Shown here: one piece after another, positions 47,623 through 55,364 of the stretch
Layout of the letters: each line of letters starts with the position of its first letter
Position numbering within the stretch: position 1 is the first letter of the stretch
Source: Rhizobium pisi
GTDB lineage: Bacteria > Pseudomonadota > Alphaproteobacteria > Rhizobiales > Rhizobiaceae
Length of the DNA: 64,000 nt
Direction: 5' to 3'
NCBI RefSeq assembly: GCF_003938655.1
Contig: NZ_RJJT01000022.1
Location: 1-64,000, forward strand
Program-made: the position numbers and the translations under genes
Notes under the pieces: model-generated
What the model was told of the DNA's origin: nothing
Seen by the model: only the letters and a program-made list of their open reading frames with translations
Database searches by the model: none

Positions 47623-47937
47623 TCAAACTTCCCGGCTGTCGAAAAGGAACATTTGGACGCCCGAGTCATCAGGAGCATAAAGCTGGCGATCGGCCGCAGC
47701 CGCCCGGCCCTCCGGGCTTGCGAACGCCTTTTTGAGCGCGTCGAGATCGTCAAAATGCAGCGTGCCGACCAAATGAACATCGGACGGTCCGGCGATGACC
47801 GTGACGGGTCCGTGGCTGATCTCATATTTCCTGAGACCCGGAATCTTCTTCGCCAGAGGGATATGCGTCTCGAAATAGTGCTTTTCGAACGCTTTCACGT
47901 CAGCGGGCTTCTTGTAGATGACGACCATTCCAGCCAT
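47623..47937 (-). CDS. EthD family protein
   Basis: A 104-residue ferredoxin-like EthD domain protein (VVIYKKPADVKAFEKHYFET and GLRKYEIS). EthD proteins assist oxidative degradation of ethers and polyketide-like aromatics; most have no proven reaction. It lies 48 nt after the ABM gene in the same operon. Confidence 0.9.
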   Translation of the reverse strand: MAGMVVIYKKPADVKAFEKHYFETHIPLAKKIPGLRKYEISHGPVTVIAGPSDVHLVGTLHFDDLDALKKAFASPEGRAAAADRQLYAPDDSGVQMFLFDSREV

Positions 47938-47985
47938 TGCGGTTTTCCTTTTGCCAATCCGGTGATGACGGCTTTCACGTTAGTC

Positions 47986-48291
47986 TCACCGGCTCCTGCT
48001 CAGCGCCGCCGAACCCATGATCGAATCCAGGCTCGCCAGCTCCATGATGCCGGGGAAATAGGCTTTCATGCGCGGATCGCTGCGCATCGCCTCGACGTCC
48101 GCTGAGGTCTCCCACTCCGAATAGATAACGACGCCGGCGCCGTCCTTCGAAGCGATCAGCCGGGTCGTCTTCCAGCCGGAAAGCGTGCGGATCACCGTGT
48201 CGGTATTCTCAGTCAGGAGCGCGATCAGCGCATCCTGCTTGCCGGGTTTGACCTTCAGCAGATTGATCAAAATAACGGGCTCGTCGGACAT
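47986..48291 (-). CDS. Antibiotic biosynthesis monooxygenase-family protein
   Basis: A 101-residue ABM domain protein (LINLLKVKPGKQDALIALL, VVIYSEWETSADVEAM). Such small dimeric proteins oxidise quinone-like substrates without a cofactor, or bind haem. It is the first gene of the four-gene operon. The tandem palindrome array lies 110-245 bp upstream of its start. Confidence 0.88.
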   Translation of the reverse strand: MSDEPVILINLLKVKPGKQDALIALLTENTDTVIRTLSGWKTTRLIASKDGAGVVIYSEWETSADVEAMRSDPRMKAYFPGIMELASLDSIMGSAALSRSR

Positions 48292-48401
48292 GGCATGTCT
48301 CCTTCTGTTTCGGACACACCAAGGACGACCCGAAGAGTGAAAACGGATCGCGACCTAGAAGATTTTTTGGAAAGTCATCTCGAAGAAACGTGCTTCGCCC
48401 G

Positions 48402-48537
48402 GTGACCCCCGGGGCCACCTCGTGGTCCCCGGGCCGCCTCGCGGTCCCCGGGCCACCTCGTGGTCCCGCGGCCACCGGTGATCCCGGGTCGCGGAGTGAT
48501 CCCGCGGCCACTAGTAGTCTAGTGGTCCGCAACCACG
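48402..48537. repeat. Tandem array of 18-20 bp imperfect palindromes
   Basis: Six clear units (48402-48421, 48422-48440, 48441-48459, 48460-48477, 48478-48495, 48496-48513) and a diverged seventh. The model unit is GTGGTCCCCGGGCCACC: outer arms GTGG/CCAC around CCCGGG or CCGCGG. Four units have CCCGGG and two CCGCGG. It fills the gap between the protease stop and the ABM operon. It has no spacer sequences, so it is not a CRISPR. Confidence 0.85.
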
Positions 48538-48547
48538 GGGCCGAGAA

Positions 48548-49504
48548 TCACGACCGCGCCATCGGCAACAAAGTCTTCGTCTCGATCTTTGCCGCCACCG
48601 AGAACACCAGGATCTCCGTTTCCCTGCCGATCCGGCTGCCGTCCATCAACCGGACGATATCGTCGACGCCGCCGACCGGGCTGCCGTCGATGGCGAGGAT
48701 ATAATCCCCCTCCTGCAGCCCGCCTTTGGCCGCCGGCCCGTCCGGCTCGACGCGCCGGATGCGCACGGAGGTCGTCTGCGGCGTTCCGGCCGCAAGCGCC
48801 ACTCGGCGCGGCAGCACGATCGTGTCGCCAGCGATGCCGATGAAGGCGCGCCGGACCTGGCCGTAGCGGAGAATCTCGGAAACCACGAAATTGGCGGTAT
48901 TCGACGCCACGGCAAAGGCGATGCTCTGCGCGCCCTGGATGACGGCGGTATTCACGCCGATCACCTCCCCGCCCGAAGACACCAGCGGCCCGCCGGAATT
49001 ACCGGGATTGAGCGCCGCATCGGTCTGGATGACGTCGTCCATCAGCCGGCCACTCGCCGCCCGCATCGACCGACCGAGCGCCGAGACGATGCCGGCGGTG
49101 ACGGTCCATTCGAAGCCGAGCGGGTTGCCGATCGCAATCGCGATGTGGCCCCTGCGCAGCCGCTGCGAATCCCCGAGCTTCGCCCAGGCCCCGGTGCTGG
49201 AATTGGCGCGAATGAGGGCGATATCCGTATCGACGTCACGCCCGAGCACCCGCCCCTCGGTGACGAAGCCGTCGGGCGTGGTGATGCGAACCACCTTGGC
49301 GTCGTCGACGACATGGCTGTTGGTGATGATCAGCCCGTCCGGCGAGACGGCGAAACCCGAGCCATGCCCCTGCCGGCCACCGATCCTCTCGATCCGGCTG
49401 ACCGCCGGCCCGACGATATCGACCGCCGCCGCAATCGATTGCGAATAGGCATCAATCAGCGCCCCATCATTCTGAGGCACGATCTCTTTGTCCATATAAC
49501 CCAT
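48548..49504 (-). CDS. HtrA-like S1C serine protease, no signal peptide
   Basis: A 318-residue trypsin-like protease with one PDZ domain. The catalytic triad is readable: His64 in TNSHVV, Asp94 in VDTDIALI, Ser170 in NPGNSGGPL; PDZ is near 225-315 (GGLQEGDYILAIDG). DegP-type enzymes are exported, but no signal peptide is visible from the ATG at 49504, nor in the extension to 49549. It may therefore be cytoplasmic. The array of palindromes begins right after its stop. Confidence 0.88.
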   Translation of the reverse strand: MGYMDKEIVPQNDGALIDAYSQSIAAAVDIVGPAVSRIERIGGRQGHGSGFAVSPDGLIITNSHVVDDAKVVRITTPDGFVTEGRVLGRDVDTDIALIRANSSTGAWAKLGDSQRLRRGHIAIAIGNPLGFEWTVTAGIVSALGRSMRAASGRLMDDVIQTDAALNPGNSGGPLVSSGGEVIGVNTAVIQGAQSIAFAVASNTANFVVSEILRYGQVRRAFIGIAGDTIVLPRRVALAAGTPQTTSVRIRRVEPDGPAAKGGLQEGDYILAIDGSPVGGVDDIVRLMDGSRIGRETEILVFSVAAKIETKTLLPMARS

Positions 49505-49621
49505 TATCTGATCCTCAGGCGGCAAGAACGGCCGCCCCGCCGCCGGCAAAGCAATCGCGATTGCGACGGTCCGCCATGGCGCTGTTGTATAGGAATTAGA
49601 TGGTTGGGCGACGAGTTGGGT

Positions 49622-50229
49622 TCAAGTGAGGATGGAAGTGGTCTGCGCGTTGTGCTGCGATCTTCCGGTCAACGCGGAGGTCGCGCTACGACGCTTCTGT
49701 TTCAATGGCTTGTGGCGGCCCCTAACCTGCGGATCGCGCGTCAGAGGCATGGCGAGCCGCACCGCGAGATGCCAGGAAAGCGCGTCGACGAAAAGCGGAG
49801 GATATTTCGTCGGATCGATCAGCCGTTCCGTGAAATTCAAATAGGCGGGCGAAACATTGCAATAGATCATGCCGCCCTCGGCGTCATAGGCATGCCCGCC
49901 GCAGAGGTAGACGCACCGCCGGAAAAGACGCCGCCGACCGAAGCATCGCCCTTCACGTCGAGCGTCGAACGGATGCCCCTGATCGCCAGGCAGTCGACCG
50001 GCCGGTCGTAGGCATAGGCCCACTCCCCCGGCCGATCATTTTCGATTTCGGCGAGAGACCGTGTCCTGCCGGCAAATCGCCAGGGATAGGCTTGCAGCAG
50101 CGCATCCCGCGCCGGTGCAAATAAACGGTTACAGGCACGCGCCTCCACCGTCGGCTCGCTCAGCGCGTTGATGCTGTCCTTGCCGATGGAAGCGAGCGCC
50201 AGATTGCAGATTGATATAATGGATGTCAT
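49622..50229 (-). pseudogene. Frameshifted phage tail protein gene
   Basis: The upstream frame (ATG 50229) gives SICNLALASIGKDSI and AYPWRFAGRTRSLAEI, typical of tail tubular protein A/podovirus connector-associated proteins. Near 49900 the sense moves to another frame, which continues with AYDAEGGMIYCNVSPAYLNF and LFVDALSWHLAVRLAMPLT. Both halves belong to one ~200-residue protein, so one frameshift separates them. It stands away from the other phage genes, between chromosomal-type genes. Confidence 0.78.
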
Positions 50230-50598
50230 CTCGGTCAGCCCCGTGGTTGGCCGACCTTAAGGTGAGAACAGTTGTTGCGGTGAAACGCCAAAAGAGCCTC
50301 ATCCTGAGGTGCCCCTCAGGGGCCTCGAAGGAAGAGGCGGGTGCTCGGCGTCGAGCATGCACAATACGACCTTTCCCTCGGATCTTCGTGCCAAAACTCC
50401 CGAGACTGTGACCTCCGTAGCTTTACTTATCCCAGCCCTCACCTATGGAAATCTGTCATATCGATCGAATAGAAAGACGCGCTAGATAAGCACGTCAGCA
50501 CGCGGCGCGGCCTCCCGCGCCCGTAACCTTGCCCAATTGCGCCGGCGACGGCGCAGACTTCCGCCTGTATCAACCCAACCAACCAAGGGAGCCATGCC
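50230..50598. repeat. Spacer with family-A palindrome
   Basis: No gene is seen. 50291-50345 is an inverted family-A palindrome (CTCATCCTGAGGTGCCCCTC core, GGCCTCGAAGG). The promoter of the hydrolase at 50599 must lie on the right. Confidence 0.6.
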
Positions 50599-51435
50599 AT
50601 GAGCACAGTTACCACGAAGGACGGCGTCGAGATCTTCTATAAGGATTGGGGGCCGAAGAGCGCCCAGCCGATCATGTTCCACCACGGCTGGCCGCTCAGC
50701 TCCGACGACTGGGACACCCAGATGCTGTTCTTCCTACAAAACGGCTATCGCGTCGTCGCCCATGACCGCCGCGGCCACGGCCGCTCCACCCAGGTCGGCG
50801 ACGGTCATGATATGGACCATTACGCCGCCGATGCCGCCGCCGTCGTCGAGCATCTCGATCTCAGGAACGCGATCCATGTCGGCCACTCCACCGGCGGCGG
50901 CGAAGCGACTCATTATGTCGCGCGCCATGGCCAGCCCCAGGGCCGCGTCGCCAAGCTCGTCCTCATCGGCGCCGTGCCGCCGGTCATGGTGAAATCCGAT
51001 GCCAATCCGGGCGGTCTGCCGATCGAAGTCTTCGACGGCCTGCGCAGCCAGCTCGCCGCCAACCGCTCGCAATTTTATCGCGATCTTCCGGCGGGCCCCT
51101 TCTACAGCTTCAACCGGCCGGGCGCGAAAGTCTCCGAGCCGATCATCAACAATTGGTGGCGCCAGGGCATGATCGGCGGCGCCAAGGCGCATTACGACGG
51201 CATCAAGGCCTTTTCGGAAACCGATTTCACCGAAGATCTGAAGATCATCACCGTGCCGACCTTCGTCATGCACGGCGACGACGATCAGATCGTGCCGATC
51301 GCCGATTCCGCCCTGCTCTCGTCCAAGCTCCTGCAGAACGCCACGCTGAAGGTCTACGAGAAATTCCCGCACGGCATGTGTACCACTCACGCCGACGTCA
51401 TAAACGCCGACCTCCTCGCTTTCATCAAGGGCTGA
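50599..51435 (+). CDS. Chloroperoxidase-like alpha/beta hydrolase
   Basis: A 278-residue alpha/beta-hydrolase of the non-haem chloroperoxidase group. It has the opening TKDGVEIFYKDWG, HHGWPLSSDDWD, the nucleophile elbow GHSTGGGE with Ser near residue 97, and HGDDDQIVPI and KFPHGMCTTH with catalytic Asp and His. These enzymes make peracids or hydrolyse esters in the cytosol. The ATG has AAGGGAG upstream, and a strong hairpin follows. Confidence 0.93.
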   Translation: MSTVTTKDGVEIFYKDWGPKSAQPIMFHHGWPLSSDDWDTQMLFFLQNGYRVVAHDRRGHGRSTQVGDGHDMDHYAADAAAVVEHLDLRNAIHVGHSTGGGEATHYVARHGQPQGRVAKLVLIGAVPPVMVKSDANPGGLPIEVFDGLRSQLAANRSQFYRDLPAGPFYSFNRPGAKVSEPIINNWWRQGMIGGAKAHYDGIKAFSETDFTEDLKIITVPTFVMHGDDDQIVPIADSALLSSKLLQNATLKVYEKFPHGMCTTHADVINADLLAFIKG

Positions 51436-51444
51436 GTCGTAAAG

Positions 51445-51471
51445 AACCGGGCGCCGATGAGGCGCCCGGTT
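51445..51471 (+). terminator. Terminator-like hairpin
   Basis: A perfect 11-bp stem AACCGGGCGCC / GGCGCCCGGTT with a 5-nt loop, 10 nt after the hydrolase stop. No T run follows. Confidence 0.6.
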
Positions 51472-51606
51472 GGCGGCGCAACCTGCATCCGGTTGCGTCA
51501 GAATTGGTCTTGCACCGCCGGACCTGGGATCAGACAGTTAGCCCGCCCGCGCAGCTTGCGCCTGTGCGATCATCTCTTACCCTGCTTCTTTTAGCGCTGG
51601 CGCGCA

Positions 51607-52515
51607 TCAAGACGCACCGCTCGCCGTCAGGGCTGCGGGAGCGAAATCCGTCTTCAGGCGATCAAGCTCGACGAGCATGCGGCTTGTCACGCGTTCAATG
51701 CTGGTATCGGAACTCAATTGGCCGGCGGCCCGACTGGCCGTTTTCAGTGCACCGATAGCGGTGGCCAGCGGCAAACCGAAACCAAAGCTGAAAAACTTGT
51801 CCCGGCGCTTTCGCAGGGCGTAGACGAAACGTCGCTTCCCCCAAAAGAAGCTCATCAGCCATTCCAGGGCGTTGGATGGCCCAAGGCGCTGGAAATCGAT
51901 GTTGAGGTCAAGCACGCTCGCCCAGTCCTGCCATTTGTTCCGATGGTTCGGGTCGTGCGGCAAGATGGCCTTCCACGGCACCCGCAAGGCATCTGCGATG
52001 ATGACGCCATGCATGGCTTCGGAAACCAGGAGCTCCGACGACAGCATGTGCTCCAGCACGACATCCACGTCCCATCGCGGATCGATGAAGTTGATGCCGA
52101 GCTTGTTGCAGATCTTTTCCCAGCTGCCGAACATGGCGCTTTCGTAATGCGGCATAAAGGAAACGCGGAAGCGCTTTTCATATTGCGGAAGCGTGACGGC
52201 CCTGATGAGGATGCCGGAATCACCGACCGCCATATCTTCAGGCAGGTTCAGAGCTGCTGCGGTATTCTTGCCGCGCACGAAATAGAGCTTCCATGTCTCG
52301 TCGATGGCCGGAAGCGCCGAATATCCGGCATAACCTGCTCCGAATACAACTTTCTCCGCATTGGCGGGGTGGCTGTCGTAGAGAACAGAGCCGATCCCGA
52401 GAAACAGCCTTTCATCATTTTCAGTGAAGAAACCTCCGGGCAAAAGCTTCGGCCAAAGCCAATGATTCAGCTGATCCCCGAAATTGGAAACTTTACTGAA
52501 AGCGAACATTTTCAT
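51607..52515 (-). CDS. Polysaccharide pyruvyl transferase, ExoV-like
   Basis: A 302-residue protein of the polysaccharide pyruvyl transferase family (ExoV type), which adds ketal pyruvate to exopolysaccharide sugars using PEP. The NFGDQLNHWLWPKLL opening and GIGSVL and FGAGY blocks fit ExoV. SEAMHGVIIADALRVPW is the family C-terminal signature. It lies 450 bp downstream of a flippase gene on the same strand. Confidence 0.9.
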   Translation of the reverse strand: MKMFAFSKVSNFGDQLNHWLWPKLLPGGFFTENDERLFLGIGSVLYDSHPANAEKVVFGAGYAGYSALPAIDETWKLYFVRGKNTAAALNLPEDMAVGDSGILIRAVTLPQYEKRFRVSFMPHYESAMFGSWEKICNKLGINFIDPRWDVDVVLEHMLSSELLVSEAMHGVIIADALRVPWKAILPHDPNHRNKWQDWASVLDLNIDFQRLGPSNALEWLMSFFWGKRRFVYALRKRRDKFFSFGFGLPLATAIGALKTASRAAGQLSSDTSIERVTSRMLVELDRLKTDFAPAALTASGAS

Positions 52516-52965
52516 CGAGATCCCCCCATCTCAAAGCCCGCCCTGAACGTCAGGACAAGCAAATTCCATCAACTATAACTCCCGCCGACATATTGATCGG
52601 CCCCCACTCTTATTGAATGCATAGGAAATGCCTCCAGATAAGAGGCTCTGGCTGTAATCCCTCAATATCCACAGAATTGTAAATTGAAATCATACTAGCA
52701 GACGAGTATCGACTACCTGTATTTTACAGCGAGATAAACAAGCTTTTCCAAAGAAGGTAAACCGATAAAAAGCAACTTAAAATTTAAGTCGGGAAAATCT
52801 CACCAACTATATTCCGGGCTCAATATTGATTGGCCGACACCATCATCGAAGGCGCGGAATAAACCCCAAAGGAGTGGCGAGCGGCCCATGGGGCGCTCGC
52901 CACTCCTTTCAGTTTGCACTTACAGAAGTATAGGTCAGTAATTCCGCTGGCTGCGGATCGTTATT
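52516..52965. other. Spacer with terminator hairpin
   Basis: No gene is seen. 52869-52910 has a 16-bp perfect stem with a 10-nt loop (arms AAAGGAGTGGCGAGCG / CGCTCGCCACTCCTTT), suited to end the flippase transcript. The rest is AT-rich and should contain the pyruvyl transferase promoter. Confidence 0.65.
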
Positions 52966-54429
52966 CTAGCTGAACTTCTCGGAACGCGATCTTGACAGCT
53001 GGATCAACCAAATAATCGATTGGCGGTCAGTCAGAAATAGCACTGCCGTGTAGATGACCATCCCGGCGCTGATTGCAGTAACGAGGCGCAGAATCACATT
53101 GTGAATTGACGCAAGCCCGTATGTCGCGAGGCAGTAGCACGCAATTGCCATGATCAAGGCAGCCATGAGTGGCCGCAGAATTGCCAGCCCTGCGTCAGAC
53201 AATGAGCATTTGGTATGAGGTTCGATCAGCTTGATCTGATAGGGTATCATCACATATCCGCGCGCAAGCAGTGACAATATGATCGGCCACACGCCGAAAG
53301 GCGCGGCGATGAGAGCAAATGCGACGGTGACGAAAAACTGTATGGTCGTAAAGCGAAGTGCCTTCTTTGACTGGCCAAAGGAGGTCAGCACAGAGAGGAA
53401 GAGCAGGCCGAACAGGCTCGGTATGCAAAAGAGCGACAGCGCCTGCATCATCGGCACGACTTCAAGCCATCGCTGTCCGTAGAGGATTGCCACCAGGTCC
53501 TTGGCCACGGCAGCCAGGCCAAAGAAAGCTGGAAACGACACCGCTCCGGCGACACTCAACAGACGGGCGAACGTCTGCTTGACCCTTGCCTCGTCCTCAC
53601 GGATGGCGACGAAGAGATTGACCGAAACCGTAGAGATGGGCGTCAGGGTGCCGATCGAAAGCATGTCGATCGTCCGGCGAGCGACGCGATAGAAACCGAC
53701 GGACGCCGGACCGACGAAAACCCCGATAATCATGTCCTGCACGCGAGAAATAATCACACCGATCAGTTTCGAAGCGGACATGCTCACGCTGAAGGGAAGA
53801 ACCTCCATAAGCTGCGCCCGTGTGAAATTCACCGATGGCCACCAGCGAAAGGCAAGCCACGCCGTCACCATGGTCACGAATTCAGTGATGAACCGCTGTA
53901 TCACCAGCGCATAGACACCGAAGTTCTCATGGGCTGCCCAAACGGCAGCAGCACTGCCGATCAATCCCGCGATGATGGATCGAATAGCGAGCGTCTTATG
54001 CCCGAACCGGCGCAATTGGCGCGCCATGTGAATTGCTCCACCGGCGGAAATGGGAAGTGTCCAGGCAAGGGCGATGAGAACGCCCTCGAGGCGATCAGTT
54101 CCCATAAGCCATGAAATCGGTCGGGCAAGCATCGTGATAACAACCGCGCAAGCCACGGCCATGCCCATGTTGCCCCAGAAGGCTGCCCGCGAGACGATCT
54201 CCTCATCGTCCTGTCTCGCTTTGGTTACGGCGTCGGAAAAACCTGATGTCGCGAAGATGCGGCCCATCTCGGAAACAATCATGCCGAGGGCAAACAATCC
54301 AACCTCGACGGGTCCGAGGATACGAGCAACAACCACAAATACAACAAAAGAAAAAACTTGATCGACGCCGATCCGGACCACAGACCATAGCGCGGATGCC
54401 ACAGCCTTTTTCTTCACATTGACAGTCAA
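52966..54429 (-). CDS. Polysaccharide flippase (Wzx/MOP family)
   Basis: A 487-residue integral membrane protein of the MOP superfamily, with about 12-14 membrane helices. It has the usual start SALWSVVRIGVDQVFSF and VVVARILGPVEVGLFALG. Such flippases move lipid-linked oligosaccharide across the inner membrane. The neighbouring pyruvyl transferase suggests exopolysaccharide or lipopolysaccharide as product. It ends in a strong hairpin. Confidence 0.9.
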   Translation of the reverse strand: MTVNVKKKAVASALWSVVRIGVDQVFSFVVFVVVARILGPVEVGLFALGMIVSEMGRIFATSGFSDAVTKARQDDEEIVSRAAFWGNMGMAVACAVVITMLARPISWLMGTDRLEGVLIALAWTLPISAGGAIHMARQLRRFGHKTLAIRSIIAGLIGSAAAVWAAHENFGVYALVIQRFITEFVTMVTAWLAFRWWPSVNFTRAQLMEVLPFSVSMSASKLIGVIISRVQDMIIGVFVGPASVGFYRVARRTIDMLSIGTLTPISTVSVNLFVAIREDEARVKQTFARLLSVAGAVSFPAFFGLAAVAKDLVAILYGQRWLEVVPMMQALSLFCIPSLFGLLFLSVLTSFGQSKKALRFTTIQFFVTVAFALIAAPFGVWPIILSLLARGYVMIPYQIKLIEPHTKCSLSDAGLAILRPLMAALIMAIACYCLATYGLASIHNVILRLVTAISAGMVIYTAVLFLTDRQSIIWLIQLSRSRSEKFS

Positions 54430-54739
54430 TTTGGAGACCTGCTTTCGAGTGCCGAGAAATGAGACGCCGGTTCAATTGGGAATCATGAAGAACCAATTAT
54501 TCACGCGAACCCCATCGTTGTGAAGAAACCATTTGTTGCAGCTAGAAAGGGAATGCTGTCGGCTTACCTCAGGTTATCATGCACTAATTTATAGTGTCAT
54601 TTTCTCACCGGAGATATGACTGAAACACTGAATGCCCGACTTATGTTGGCATTGATGTCTCCGGCTGGCCCGTACAAGAGGTCGCAAGAGATTCCCCATT
54701 TTTCATGAAACCGTTTCCGGCGATTTGCGTTTCACGGCC

Positions 54740-54916
54740 ATGACAAGAGAACGCGAACCTTCATCAAAGGCTTATCGGCAGCATCGTTTCGAAAATACCG
54801 AGCGGACCGCCAGGGAAACCATCGAGGCGGAGCAGCGGGCTCGGAGGGAAAAGACGAAGCGGCTGAAGGAGCTGCGTCTGTCGCGCGAGGGCGGCAAGGC
54901 TCCCGCGGTGGAATAG
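54740..54916 (+). CDS. Small charged protein, unknown
   Basis: A 58-residue protein, highly charged and predicted helical (RTARETIEAEQRARREKTKR). I recognise no family, though short Arg/Glu-rich proteins of this type are common in Rhizobium. Start at ATG 54740 preferred over 54725. Coding is likely but not certain. Confidence 0.5.
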   Translation: MTREREPSSKAYRQHRFENTERTARETIEAEQRARREKTKRLKELRLSREGGKAPAVE

Positions 54917-55096
54917 ATCGTACGTTTTGCAATGGGACGTGCCAGCGGCCGGCCGGCTCGTCCCAACCGTCCCAGGCCTTCACCTGCGGCGTTTCCTGAT
55001 TTCGAAATTCGGGCCTTCGTCCATCTTGCAGAAGAAACATCGCGAAATTATCTTTTTTTCGATAGCGACTCATAGGCATCGAAAAAGGGCTAGGCG

Positions 55097-55312
55097 ATGT
55101 CAGACAAGTTGTTCAATACACGCGACGAACCGCTTGCTTCAGCGGATCTCGACGTTTGCCGCCGCGTTCACGAAGCGGTCTGCACCGAACTTGATATCGA
55201 AAGATCCGGCGAGAAAGCCGACAGCCTCGGCGCCCTCATCATCGAGCTTTATCGGCAGGGTGTTCACGACGAACATCAGCTTCGGCTGCTGGCCGGCGGA
55301 CAGCACGGATAG
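55097..55312 (+). CDS. Small conserved hypothetical protein
   Basis: A 71-residue protein (LDVCRRVHEAVCTELDIE, ALIIELYRQGVHDEHQL). It is likely alpha-helical and cytosolic. Short proteins of this pattern occur widely in rhizobia; function unknown. ATG 55097 follows AGGCGA. Confidence 0.7.
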   Translation: MSDKLFNTRDEPLASADLDVCRRVHEAVCTELDIERSGEKADSLGALIIELYRQGVHDEHQLRLLAGGQHG

Positions 55313-55364
55313 GACGAGACCTCAAGCGGCCTGTAGAACGCGGTCACGGCAAGGCGGCGTGATC

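Noticed and set aside
48402..48537. CRISPR array
   Set aside because: Units are adjacent without unique spacers and are themselves palindromic.
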